From the NCBI GenBank assembly GCA_018711185.1, contig DVIQ01000104.1, forward strand, positions 1 to 63,422: a DNA stretch of 63,422 nucleotides, written 5' to 3'. The first letter of the stretch is position 1. Each line of letters opens with the position of its first letter. The position numbers and the translations under genes were made by a program. The notes below the pieces were generated by a model. It did not search any database. It was given only the letters and a program-made list of their open reading frames with translations, and was not told the DNA's origin. Source of the DNA: Candidatus Limivivens intestinipullorum (GTDB lineage Bacteria; Bacillota; Clostridia; Lachnospirales; Lachnospiraceae). This document shows positions 1 through 8,366 of this stretch, piece after piece.

Positions 1-127
1 CCCCTCAAGATGAGATATCCCACGCGAAAGCGGTAAGACCCCTTGAAGACGACGAGGTAGATAGGTCGGAGGTGGAAGTGCAGTAATGCATGGAGCTGAC
101 CGATACTAATAGGTCGAGGGCTTGACC
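1..127 (+). rRNA. 23S ribosomal RNA, 3' end (partial)
   Basis: The first ~127 bases match the conserved 3' end of bacterial 23S rRNA, with the GACCGATACTAATAGGTCGA segment and the closing GGGCTTGACC. The gene starts outside the window. The exact mature end is uncertain by a few bases. No 5S rRNA follows before the terminator at 354-381. Confidence 0.95.
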
Positions 128-661
128 AAAAACACTTAGCGACTGGCGAGCCGAAGGCGAAGACAGAGCTTAGTGTGTTGGTCGTTCTATGAGCGAAGCG
201 AATAGAACTTCCTTGTAAAAGTTCTCAGCCAACTGCAAGACGCCAAAGTCTGTAGTGGCAACCGAGAACAAACGGGTTTGGGAAAAAGAATCGGATGAAA
301 TGATCTGTATGTGGTTTTGAAGGTATATGGCCAATCCAATACCAAAGACATGGACTGCTGTAGCGATACGGCAGTTTTTTGTGTTTAAATAATATCCGTT
401 TATTCCAGCAATACCGCCCGATATAACGAACCAACAACGCACACCGCGGGAAATCCTGCGCCGCAGGCGAAGAATATAAGGTCAAACACAACTGGCAGTG
501 ATCAGCAGCGGAAACCGGAAACCTCCGCACTTTCGTTTCCTTGTACGAAAGTTTTACTGGATACGGCCTCTTTTTTGTATCTCCGACACATGGAATTTTA
601 TCTGAAAATATGGCAGAATATACCCATAATTGGGAGAATGTTTTACGGAGGAGGTATCTGT
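128..661. other. Spacer between the rRNA operon and the first protein gene
   Basis: 534 bases without a convincing gene. The first part (about 128-240) has short inverted segments flanking the 23S end, probably part of the 23S processing stem. The conserved 5S core (CCGAACACGGAAGTTAAG-like) is absent. A terminator lies at 354-381. A small inverted repeat CTTTCGT...ACGAAAG sits near 531-552. I see no clear promoter for the downstream gene. Confidence 0.6.
354..381 (+). terminator. Rho-independent terminator of the rRNA operon
   Basis: Stem ACTGCTG / CGGCAGT with a short AGCGATA-like loop, followed at once by TTTTTT. It ends the transcript that carries the 23S gene. Confidence 0.8.
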
Positions 662-1654
662 ATGCTGACGAAAAAGCAAAATTTACTGGAAACAATTCAT
701 GGGGGAAATCCGGACCGGTTTGTAAATCAATACGAGGCATTTCAGATGGTTTATACGCCGATTATGATGCAAAGTCCAATGCCGGAATACGGAGGAGAGC
801 CGGTGGTGAATGCTTGGGGAGTGACGAATGTCTGGCCCAAAGGGACTCCGGGAGGGTTTCCGGTGCATACACCGGATAAGATTGTTATTAAAGATATTAC
901 ACATTGGAAAGATTATGTACAGGCACCTCCGACTAAATTCGATGAGAAGGCCTGGGAACCGTTTATCAAAGCAGCGGAAGCGATTGACCGGGAAGAGTAT
1001 TTCGCAATGGCTTTTGTGGCGCCGGGGATTTTCGAACAGTGTCATCATCTGGGAGAGATTCAGAACACACTGATTAATTTTTATGAAGAGCCGGAGCATA
1101 TGAAAGACTTGATAAAGTACCTGACGGAATGGGAGGTCGCGCAGGCAGAAGAAATCTGCAAATACCTGAAGCCGGACGGACTGTTTCATCATGACGATTG
1201 GGGAAGCCAGACTTCCACGTTTATTTCTCCGGAAATGTTCGAAGAATTTTTACTTCCTGCTTATAAGGATATTTACGGCTGTTATAAAGAAAATGGGGTG
1301 AAGCTGATCACACACCACAGCGATTCCTACGCGGCTACGCTTGTACCGTTTATGATCGATATGGGAATTGATATTTGGCAGGGAGTTATGACCACGAATA
1401 ACATTCCGGAGCTGATTAAGAAATACGGCGGAAAGATTTCTTTTATGGGAGGAATTGACAGCGCGAAGATTGACTTTGAGGGCTGGACACAGGAGGTTGT
1501 GGAGCAGGAAGTGAAAAAGGCCTGCGATGCCTGCGGAAAGCTGTACTTTATACCGAGCGCGTCCCAGGGACTTCCGATGAGCACGTATCCCGGAGTGTAT
1601 GAGGCGACCACAGCGGCCATTGAGAAGTACAGTAAAGAGGTGTTTGGAAAGTAA
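662..1654 (+). CDS. Uroporphyrinogen decarboxylase (UroD)-fold family protein
   Basis: 330-residue cytoplasmic protein of the UroD/methyltransferase superfamily (PF01208). The start at 662 is chosen because GGAGGAGG lies at 647-654. An in-frame ATG at 575 has no ribosome site. It keeps the family signature HHDDWGSQTS (near residue 182) and the HHSDSYA segment (near 220). Methylcobamide:CoM methyltransferases (MtaA/MtbA) have a zinc-binding H-x-C at that place, and here no cysteine is present. Zinc-thiol methyl transfer as in MtaA is therefore doubtful, and true haem-pathway UroD is also unlikely because no hem genes are near. It is closely related to the product of 14257-15252 (shared GGNPDRFV, FHHDDWGSQTS and NNIPE motifs). 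It stands alone between two terminators. Substrate unknown. Confidence 0.85.
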   Translation: MLTKKQNLLETIHGGNPDRFVNQYEAFQMVYTPIMMQSPMPEYGGEPVVNAWGVTNVWPKGTPGGFPVHTPDKIVIKDITHWKDYVQAPPTKFDEKAWEPFIKAAEAIDREEYFAMAFVAPGIFEQCHHLGEIQNTLINFYEEPEHMKDLIKYLTEWEVAQAEEICKYLKPDGLFHHDDWGSQTSTFISPEMFEEFLLPAYKDIYGCYKENGVKLITHHSDSYAATLVPFMIDMGIDIWQGVMTTNNIPELIKKYGGKISFMGGIDSAKIDFEGWTQEVVEQEVKKACDACGKLYFIPSASQGLPMSTYPGVYEATTAAIEKYSKEVFGK

Positions 1655-1788
1655 ATCTGCGTTTTTGAGGCCATACCGCAAATTTGGCGGCAGACTTCTG
1701 CAGAAATAAATTTTGCGCCGGACAGGGCTTTTGGCAAAGCGTGTCCGGCGTATTCAGATTTTTTCCAGACTAAAAAGTTTAAAAAGAA

Positions 1789-1841
1789 CCTCCCGCTAGA
1801 GATCCCTGTTTATGACAGAGATCTCCGACGGGAGGCTTTTT
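1789..1841. terminator. Bidirectional terminator between convergent genes
   Basis: Outer stem CCTCCCG / CGGGAGG with an inner GAGATC / GATCTC stem. It is followed by CTTTTT on the plus strand and, read on the minus strand, by a T-rich run (TTCTTTTT). It separates the UroD-fold gene from the convergent secreted-protein gene. Confidence 0.8.
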
Positions 1842-1864
1842 GACGTCTGTGCTTTGCGAAAACC

Positions 1865-3523
1865 TTATTTGGTTTTATAGCTTACAGCTTTCGAATATTT
1901 TCCAAGTGTGGTAAGCCCGTTTTTAGTGCGGTACGCGGCCACACGGATGCTGTAGGATTTCCCTTTCTTCAGGGAGACCTTCAGCGTTGTGGATCTGGTT
2001 TTCTTCAGAAGCTTCCAGGAGCCGCCGGACTGGCGGTAATACACCCGGTAGCCGGAAGCGCCGGAAACCTTCTTCCATTTGAGCTGGACCGTCCATTTGG
2101 AGGAAGTCTTTTTCACGGTTTTTTTCGCTGTAATCCGGGAGGCGGAAAGCTGCCTGGGCGCGGTCCACACGGAACGGGATGGGGACTGGCTTCCGAACTT
2201 TGTCACACCGCCGGCTTTTTTGTAGGCGGCGACTTTAAAGGTATATTTGGTTTCCGCGGAGAGCCCCGTTACTTTTAAAGAAGTCTTCGTGGTATCTTTG
2301 TATTTTTTATAGGTTTTCGTCTTGCTGTCGTATTTGTACACCCGGTAGCCCGTAGCGCCGGAAACGGAGGACCATTTCAGGGTTACGGAGTTTCTGGTCC
2401 AGGTGGATTTGGATGAGGTAAGTTTGCCGACTCTTTTCGGGGCCGTTACCTTGGCTTTGACCGTTACCGTACATTGTCTGGAAAGATTGGTTCCGTCCTT
2501 GGCAGTAACGGTGATGGTAGCCTTGCCGGCTTTTTTTGCGGTCAGCCTGCCTGAGGAATTTACCGAAACCACGCTGCTGTCGGAAGAAGTCCAGGCCAGG
2601 GACTTATCCGTGGCGTTGGACGGAGAAACCGAAGCGGTGAGGGCGGCGGTGTCTCCCGCTGTCATGGACAGGGAAGATTTATTTAAGGAAACAGAGGAAA
2701 CAGGGACAAAGCAGTTCCAGGTAAAATCGTAGTAGCCCTCCGGTTCAGAGTTAAGGATGTCATCCTTGACCTGCACATAGTAGGTTCCGGGCGAAAGCTC
2801 CGTACTCCAAGATCCGACTTTCGGAGATTCCGGCGTTCCGTACAGGAGAATGGGGCGCTGTTTTGTCAGAAGCTGCTGATCTTTATCATAAAGCTGAAAA
2901 GTAAGGGCTTCGATCATGGAATTAAACTGGAAAGTGACAGTGCCGCTGCTTGGAACCTGGATTTTATAAAAATCGAACCGGTCCGTAAGCTTTGTGAGAG
3001 CGCCCCGCACCTTCTGTCCGGCGGGCAGGTTCATGGCCTGTGAAAAGCTGCTGTTTGGCTCCTTGTCTGCAGCGTTGACAGAAGTAAAAGACGCTTTTAT
3101 GCGTACATCTCCGCCGCCGTGCCAGCCGACTAAATTATCAATGGCGGAAATATAGTAAGTGCCTTTGGTGTAATAGCCGGATATGGAATTGGTACCCGGA
3201 GAGACGGAAGAGCCGGAATGTACGGGACAGCTGTCAAAAGTCAGCGTTAAATCCGGGTCGCGTACTTCGAAATTGGTATAGTCGCGGAAAGACTGCACAG
3301 TGATTTCCAACAACCCGTCCGAGGGAAGCGTAACACTCCAAAATACGGGCGTTTTATCGGCTGTGATGGTTTGGGTGTCCCAGGTTCCGTTAAGCGGCAG
3401 GCTTTTCACCGTCTGCGCGAAGGCCGGAACGGACAGCGCCAGCATAAAGACCATGGAAGCTAGGCATAACAGCCATTTTGCTAATGGGGAATTTTTTTGA
3501 GATGAAGTTCGGTGTTCTTTCAT
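1865..3523 (-). CDS. Secreted protein with PPC-like, Big2 and two Fn3 domains
   Basis: 552 residues. The start at 3523 is set by AGGAGG 9 bases upstream; the longer open frame would lose the signal peptide. Order: charged N-terminus, hydrophobic segment and AFA cleavage region (about 1-37); two beta-sandwich segments like bacterial pre-peptidase C-terminal (PPC) domains (about 40-270), with the EPNSSFSQAMNL motif at the second; a Big2 immunoglobulin-like domain (about 275-360) with the SLNKSSLSMTAGDT start; then two fibronectin type III domains with repeated SGAxGYRVY motifs to the end. There is no LPxTG motif and no catalytic domain. It is probably an exported surface or matrix protein. It resembles the gene at 55482-57071 in domain order, so the two are likely paralogues. 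A strong promoter lies at 3618-3646. Confidence 0.85.
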   Translation of the reverse strand: MKEHRTSSQKNSPLAKWLLCLASMVFMLALSVPAFAQTVKSLPLNGTWDTQTITADKTPVFWSVTLPSDGLLEITVQSFRDYTNFEVRDPDLTLTFDSCPVHSGSSVSPGTNSISGYYTKGTYYISAIDNLVGWHGGGDVRIKASFTSVNAADKEPNSSFSQAMNLPAGQKVRGALTKLTDRFDFYKIQVPSSGTVTFQFNSMIEALTFQLYDKDQQLLTKQRPILLYGTPESPKVGSWSTELSPGTYYVQVKDDILNSEPEGYYDFTWNCFVPVSSVSLNKSSLSMTAGDTAALTASVSPSNATDKSLAWTSSDSSVVSVNSSGRLTAKKAGKATITVTAKDGTNLSRQCTVTVKAKVTAPKRVGKLTSSKSTWTRNSVTLKWSSVSGATGYRVYKYDSKTKTYKKYKDTTKTSLKVTGLSAETKYTFKVAAYKKAGGVTKFGSQSPSRSVWTAPRQLSASRITAKKTVKKTSSKWTVQLKWKKVSGASGYRVYYRQSGGSWKLLKKTRSTTLKVSLKKGKSYSIRVAAYRTKNGLTTLGKYSKAVSYKTK

Positions 3524-3617
3524 AACTTTTGCCTCCTGAATAAAATTTTTGCTGCATGATATGTGCAGCATAGATACGAATAAGGAAAGGACGGTAGCTT
3601 GCCAGCGTGCTACCGCC

Positions 3618-3646
3618 ATTATAGCATAGTTCCCAAGCGAAAACAA
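3618..3646 (-). promoter_or_regulatory. SigmaA-type promoter of the secreted-protein gene
   Basis: On the minus strand, TTGTTT, 17 bases, TATAAT. The start codon at 3523 lies about 90 bases downstream. Confidence 0.7.
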
Positions 3647-3803
3647 GAATGGAGAATTACTGTGAAATTTAACCAATCGAATCATAAGAATTTCAATGAA
3701 AACCAAAAAATATTCTATGTTTCTTCTAAAATAATCGTTGTATAGTATCAATATCAACAAATGCTGCGGGCGATGGCCCGCGCAGAAGGGAGAAATGGAT
3801 ATT

Positions 3804-5048
3804 ATGAAGAAAAACAGAGCATTAGTAATGGCTATGGCGGCAGTGATGGGCCTTTCCCTTTCCGCTTCCGCATTCGCAGAGGAAACGGTGGCAAACAAGG
3901 ACAAGCCTTTGGTATGGTTTAACCGCCAGCCCTCCAACAGCTCTACCGGCGAACTTGATATGACTGCCCTGAACTTCAATGAGAATACTTATTATGTAGG
4001 ATTTGACGCAAATCAGGGTGCAGAGCTTCAGGGTACCATGGTACTGGATTACATTCAGTCAAACATCGACACCATCGACCGCAACGGCGACGGCGTGATC
4101 GGCTACGTTCTGGCAATCGGCGATATCGGACACAATGACTCCATCGCTCGTACCAGAGGCGTTCGGAAAGCTCTGGGCACCGGCGTTGACAAGGACGGCG
4201 AGATCAACAGCGATCCCATCGGTACCAACACAGACGGTTCCGCTACAATCGTACAGGATGGATCGATTGAAGTAGACGGTACGACCTATGTAGTGCGTGA
4301 GCTTGCTTCTCAGGAGATGAAGAACTCCGCAGGAGCTACCTGGGACGCGGCTACCGCAGGAAATGCCATCGGCACCTGGTCTTCTTCCTTTGGCGATCAG
4401 ATCGATGTTGTTGTTTCCAATAATGACGGAATGGGAATGTCCATGTTTAACGCATGGTCCAAGGACAACCAGGTTCCCACCTTCGGATATGACGCGAACA
4501 GCGACGCTGTAGCGGCTATCGCAGAGGGCTACGGCGGAACGATCAGCCAGCACGCAGACGTACAGGCTTACCTGACACTCCGTGTTCTGAGAAACGCTCT
4601 GGACGGCGTTGATATTGATACCGGTATCGGTACGGCAGACGAGGCCGGAAATGTTCTGACAGACGATGTATATGTATACAATGAGGAAGAGCGTTCCTAC
4701 TACGCGTTAAACGTAGCGGTTACCGCTGAGAATTATCAGGATTTCACAGATTCTACCGTAGTTTATGAGCCGGTATCCAATCAGTTGGACGAGGCAGAGC
4801 ATCCGAGAAAGAGCGTATGGCTGAACATCTACAACGCAGCCGACAACTTCCTGGGCTCCACCTATCAGCCGCTGCTTCAGAAGTATGATGATCTGCTGAA
4901 CCTGGATGTTGAGTACATCGGCGGCGACGGCCAGACCGAGTCCAATATCACCAACCGTCTGGGCAACCCCAGCCAGTATGACGCGTTCGCGATCAATATG
5001 GTTAAGACAGATAACGCAGCTTCTTATACCTCTCTGCTGAGCCAGTAA
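3804..5048 (+). CDS. mglB: Galactose-type ABC transporter binding protein, circularly permuted
   Basis: 414 residues; start 3804 chosen because AAGGGAG at 3786-3792 is too close to the ATG at 3795. Signal peptide 1-25 (SASAFA), with no lipobox cysteine. The mature chain begins at KPLVWFNRQP, which aligns with VPVVFFNKEP of E. coli MglB (residues ~85-94). It then runs through the MglB order to the usual C-terminus near residue 312. A linker of ~20 residues follows, then a segment equivalent to MglB 5-80 (340-414, with IYNAADNF and FAINMV). Sugar-contact equivalents present: N40, H110, D112, R116, W180, N207, D230, D347, F349; MglB Asn256 is Gln249. Calcium-loop remnant DRNGDGVIG at 92-100 keeps the Asp/Asn/Asp positions but has Gly where MglB has Gln142. 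An insert of ~45 residues (126-172) has a second DKDGE loop. First gene of the mglBAC-like operon. The permutation is my own alignment by eye; the family call is firm. Confidence 0.9.
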   Translation: MKKNRALVMAMAAVMGLSLSASAFAEETVANKDKPLVWFNRQPSNSSTGELDMTALNFNENTYYVGFDANQGAELQGTMVLDYIQSNIDTIDRNGDGVIGYVLAIGDIGHNDSIARTRGVRKALGTGVDKDGEINSDPIGTNTDGSATIVQDGSIEVDGTTYVVRELASQEMKNSAGATWDAATAGNAIGTWSSSFGDQIDVVVSNNDGMGMSMFNAWSKDNQVPTFGYDANSDAVAAIAEGYGGTISQHADVQAYLTLRVLRNALDGVDIDTGIGTADEAGNVLTDDVYVYNEEERSYYALNVAVTAENYQDFTDSTVVYEPVSNQLDEAEHPRKSVWLNIYNAADNFLGSTYQPLLQKYDDLLNLDVEYIGGDGQTESNITNRLGNPSQYDAFAINMVKTDNAASYTSLLSQ

Positions 5049-5077
5049 TATTCGTCGAAACAGAAAAGGCAGATTTA

Positions 5078-5101
5078 TTAGGGAGAAGAAATTCTCCCTA
5101 A
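5078..5101 (+). promoter_or_regulatory. Perfect intercistronic hairpin between binding protein and ATPase genes
   Basis: TTAGGGAGAA, loop GAAA, TTCTCCCTAA: a 10-bp perfect stem with a GNRA loop. It lacks a strong T-run. Such a hairpin after the binding-protein gene commonly stabilises the upstream message or partly terminates, giving more binding protein than transporter (inference). Confidence 0.65.
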
Positions 5102-5128
5102 TCTTATTTCGAAAACAGGAGTAAAAAT

Positions 5129-6637
5129 ATGGCAGATAAGAAAGATGATATTGTCTTATCGATACGCGGAATGAGCAAGTCCTTTGGCCGAAACCGGGTT
5201 TTGGAGCACATCAACCTGGATGTGAAGCGTGGGACGGTAATGGGGCTCATGGGGGAAAACGGCGCCGGCAAGTCTACCATGATGAAATGTCTGTTCGGTA
5301 CATACCAGAAGAATGAGGGAACGATTTATCTGGACGGGAAGGAAGTTAATTTTTCCGGTCCGAAGGACGCCCTTGAGAACGGCATTGCCATGGTTCACCA
5401 GGAACTGAACCAGTGCCTGGAACGGAACGTGATCGACAACTTGTTCCTTGGCCGTTATCCGGTGAACTCCATGGGCGTGGTCGATGAAGGCAGAATGAAG
5501 AAGGAAGCTTCCGAGCTTTTCCGAAAACTGGGAATGACCGTAAATCTTACCCAGCCTATGCGAAATATGTCCGTATCACAAAGGCAGATGTGTGAAATCG
5601 CGAAGGCGATTTCCTACAATGCGAAAGTGATTGTACTGGATGAGCCCACATCGTCTCTGACGGTTCAGGAAGTAAACAAACTTTTTGAAATGATGCGGAT
5701 GTTAAAGAAACAGGGAATTGCGCTGATCTACATATCCCATAAGATGGACGAGATTTTCGAGATCTGTGACGAGATTTCCGTACTCCGGGACGGAAATCTG
5801 GTTATGACCAAGAAAGCCAAAGATACCAACATGAACGAACTGATCGCGGCCATGGTTGGCCGTTCTCTGGAAAACCGTTTCCCGCCGGTAGACAATAAGC
5901 CGGGAGAGGTGGTTCTGTCCATCCAGCACCTGTCCACGAAGTACGCTCCGCATCTGCAGGACATTACCTTCGATGTGCGGCAGGGAGAAATCTTCGGACT
6001 GTACGGACTGGTGGGGGCAGGGCGTACCGAGCTTCTGGAGACCATTTTCGGCGTTCGTACCAGAGCGGCGGGACGTGTGTACTTCCAGAACCGGCTGATG
6101 AATTTTAAGAATGCCAGGGAAGCCATGGACCACGGTTTTGCCATGATCACGGAGGAACGTAAGGCCAACGGGCTTTTCTTAAAGACAGACCTGACCTTTA
6201 ACACGACAATCGCGAATCTGGATCAGTACAAGTCCGGTATTGCCCTTTCCGATCAGAAGATGGTAAAGGCGACGGCCAAAGAGATCAAGATTATGCATAC
6301 GAAATGCATGGGACCGGACGATATGATCACAAGCCTTTCCGGAGGTAATCAGCAGAAGGTTATTTTTGGAAAATGGCTGGAGCGGGCGCCCCAGATCTTT
6401 ATGATGGACGAGCCCACCAGAGGTATCGATGTAGGAGCCAAATACGAGATTTATGAGCTGATTATCCAGATGGCCAAAGAAGGGAAAACTATTATCGTGG
6501 TTTCCTCCGAGATGCCGGAGATTCTGGGAATTACGAACCGGATTGGCGTTATGTCAAACGGCCATCTTTCTGGAATTGTAAACACGAAAGAGACAAACCA
6601 GGAAGAGCTTTTAAGGCTCAGTGCAAAATATCTATAA
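5129..6637 (+). CDS. mglA: Galactose/methyl-galactoside ABC transporter ATPase (two ABC domains)
   Basis: 502 residues, the usual length for a duplicated sugar-import ATPase of the Mgl/Rbs/Ara class. The first ABC domain (about 5-240) has Walker A GENGAGKST, a signature segment MSVSQRQM and Walker B VIVLDEPTSSL. The second (about 255-500) has the degenerate P-loop GLVGAGRTE, signature LSGGNQQK and IFMMDEPTRGIDVG. Degeneracy of the second P-loop is normal for this class. It powers import through the permease encoded just downstream (18 bases away). The ribosome site AGGAG lies at 5116-5122. Confidence 0.95.
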   Translation: MADKKDDIVLSIRGMSKSFGRNRVLEHINLDVKRGTVMGLMGENGAGKSTMMKCLFGTYQKNEGTIYLDGKEVNFSGPKDALENGIAMVHQELNQCLERNVIDNLFLGRYPVNSMGVVDEGRMKKEASELFRKLGMTVNLTQPMRNMSVSQRQMCEIAKAISYNAKVIVLDEPTSSLTVQEVNKLFEMMRMLKKQGIALIYISHKMDEIFEICDEISVLRDGNLVMTKKAKDTNMNELIAAMVGRSLENRFPPVDNKPGEVVLSIQHLSTKYAPHLQDITFDVRQGEIFGLYGLVGAGRTELLETIFGVRTRAAGRVYFQNRLMNFKNAREAMDHGFAMITEERKANGLFLKTDLTFNTTIANLDQYKSGIALSDQKMVKATAKEIKIMHTKCMGPDDMITSLSGGNQQKVIFGKWLERAPQIFMMDEPTRGIDVGAKYEIYELIIQMAKEGKTIIVVSSEMPEILGITNRIGVMSNGHLSGIVNTKETNQEELLRLSAKYL

Positions 6638-6655
6638 GCAGGGAGAATGTTGGAT

Positions 6656-8311
6656 ATGGCGAATGGAAATAGTAATATCCTGACGGCTGAGCAGGAACGG
6701 AAGCTGCGCCAGCCAATCGACGAGTATGTCGGAAAAATACAGAGTAAGATAGACGCGCTCAGAGTGGATGGGACGGACAAAGTGGTGTCCCTGCAGAGCA
6801 GGATCGGAAACACAAAGAGAGACCGGAATCTCACAAAAGAAGAAAAGGATTCCGCAATCGCGGGCTATCAAAAGGAACTGGAAGCCGCGAAGGCTGTGGA
6901 AGCGAAAAATAAGGACGAGATTTCAAAGCTGATCTCGGACGCGGTGAATTATCTGAAGGGCCACTATGACAGCGAATATTACCAGAAGGTTGCGGTAAGC
7001 TGCGAGCAGGAAAAAATCGCGGCAAAGGAAAAATACGCCAGGAAGGTGGCGGAGCTGGAAAAGGAGCACAGCGCGGCTGCGGCGAAACTGACGGATCGTC
7101 ATGAAATTAAGGACGAAAAGTACGTTTACAAAAACCGCCTGTTTGACGCGAAGCTGGATCTCCAGAAAGATTTCCAGGAGATCAAGGACAGAAAGCATGA
7201 TGCCTTCACTTACCGGTATCATCTGATCGATCTGCTCCGTATGTCGAAGTTTACGGTCGCGGAAAATCTGGCCCAGAGATGGGAGAATTACAAATACACC
7301 TTTAACCGCAGGGAGTTCCTTCTGAAGAACGGACTGTACATCGCGATTATACTGATTTTTATTGTGCTGTGTATCATCACGCCTATTTTGAAAAATACGC
7401 CGCTGCTGACCTACAACAATGTTTTGAACATTCTGCAGCAGGCTTCGCCCAGAATGTTCCTGGCGCTGGGTGTTGCGGGACTGATCCTGCTGGCAGGCAC
7501 TGACTTGTCCATCGGGCGTATGGTAGGTATGGGTATGACGACGGCGACGATTATCATGCATCAGGGACCAAATACCGGCGGTGTGTTCGGACATGTTTTT
7601 GATTTCTCCGGACTGCCCGTTGTGGTCAGAATGATCTTCGCCCTTATCATGTGTATTTTGCTGTGTACCCTCTTTACATCCATCGCGGGATGCTTTACAG
7701 CGAAGTTCAAGATGCATCCGTTTATTTCCACCATGGCAAACATGCTGATTATCTTCGGTCTGGTTACCTACGCGACAAAGGGTGTGTCCTTCGGGTCCAT
7801 TGATTCCGCGATCCCCAGTATGATCATTCCCAGAATCAACGGCTTCCCCACGATTATTCTATGGGCCGTGGCAGCGGTGATCATTGTATGGTTTATCTGG
7901 AACAAGACGACGTTTGGCAAGAATTTGTACGCTGTGGGCGGAAACTCGGAGGCGGCATCGGTTTCCGGTATTTCCGTATTTAAGGTTACGGTGGGCGCCT
8001 TTGTGCTGGCCGGTATTCTCTATGGATTTGGTTCCTGGCTTGAGTGCGCGAGAATGTTCGGTTCCGGTTCCGCGGCTTATGGACAGGGCTGGGAGACAGA
8101 CGCCATCGCGGCCTGCGTAGTGGGCGGCGTATCCTTCACCGGCGGTATCGGAAAGATCTCAGGCGTGGTAGTCGGCGTGCTGATTTTCACGGCTCTTACC
8201 TACTCCCTGACGATCCTTGGTATCGATACGAACCTTCAGTTCGTATTTTCCGGTATCATTATTTTGGTAGCCGTAACCCTGGACTGCCTGAAATACGTTC
8301 AGAAAAAATAA
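6656..8311 (+). CDS. mglC: Galactose-type ABC permease with a long cytoplasmic N-terminal extension
   Basis: 551 residues against ~336 for E. coli MglC. The start at 6656 fits GGGAG at 6641-6645 better than the ATG at 6647. Residues 1-222 are hydrophilic and highly charged (many Lys, Glu, Ala), with long predicted helix and likely coiled coil around 60-185. They have no membrane segment and no similarity I recognise. The permease core starts with a first membrane segment at about 226-244. It contains the family motifs LAGTDLSIG, a QGWETDAIAA segment and GGIGKISG, typical of the BPD_transp_2 (RbsC/MglC) family. The core forms the inner-membrane channel with MglA. The extension could contact MglA, the cell-envelope machinery or another cytosolic partner; its role is unknown. 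Last gene of the operon. Confidence 0.92.
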   Translation: MANGNSNILTAEQERKLRQPIDEYVGKIQSKIDALRVDGTDKVVSLQSRIGNTKRDRNLTKEEKDSAIAGYQKELEAAKAVEAKNKDEISKLISDAVNYLKGHYDSEYYQKVAVSCEQEKIAAKEKYARKVAELEKEHSAAAAKLTDRHEIKDEKYVYKNRLFDAKLDLQKDFQEIKDRKHDAFTYRYHLIDLLRMSKFTVAENLAQRWENYKYTFNRREFLLKNGLYIAIILIFIVLCIITPILKNTPLLTYNNVLNILQQASPRMFLALGVAGLILLAGTDLSIGRMVGMGMTTATIIMHQGPNTGGVFGHVFDFSGLPVVVRMIFALIMCILLCTLFTSIAGCFTAKFKMHPFISTMANMLIIFGLVTYATKGVSFGSIDSAIPSMIIPRINGFPTIILWAVAAVIIVWFIWNKTTFGKNLYAVGGNSEAASVSGISVFKVTVGAFVLAGILYGFGSWLECARMFGSGSAAYGQGWETDAIAACVVGGVSFTGGIGKISGVVVGVLIFTALTYSLTILGIDTNLQFVFSGIIILVAVTLDCLKYVQKK

Positions 8312-8337
8312 GCGCCGCGCGTTTTTTACGCGGTCTG

Positions 8338-8366
8338 CAAAAGAGCCAGAGAAATCTGGCTCTTTG
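8338..8366 (+). terminator. Terminator of the mgl operon
   Basis: Stem AAAGAGCCAGA, loop GAAA, TCTGGCTCTTT, followed by GTTG. The T-run is short and partly inside the stem. Confidence 0.75.

Noticed and set aside
128-353. 5S rRNA gene
   Set aside because: The conserved 5S core and pairing ends are absent.
381-661. Cobalamin riboswitch before the UroD-fold gene
   Set aside because: No B12-box-like segment or matching fold is visible.
3738-3803. Upstream start for the permuted binding protein
   Set aside because: It would add hydrophilic residues before the signal peptide and has no ribosome site.
3524-3979. Longer N-terminus for the secreted PPC protein
   Set aside because: It would bury the signal peptide and cover the promoter at 3618-3646.
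3804-5048. Permuted gene as an assembly artefact of two tandem mglB copies
   Set aside because: A single open frame with signal peptide, linker and normal operon spacing makes a collapse unlikely, although only reads can settle it.
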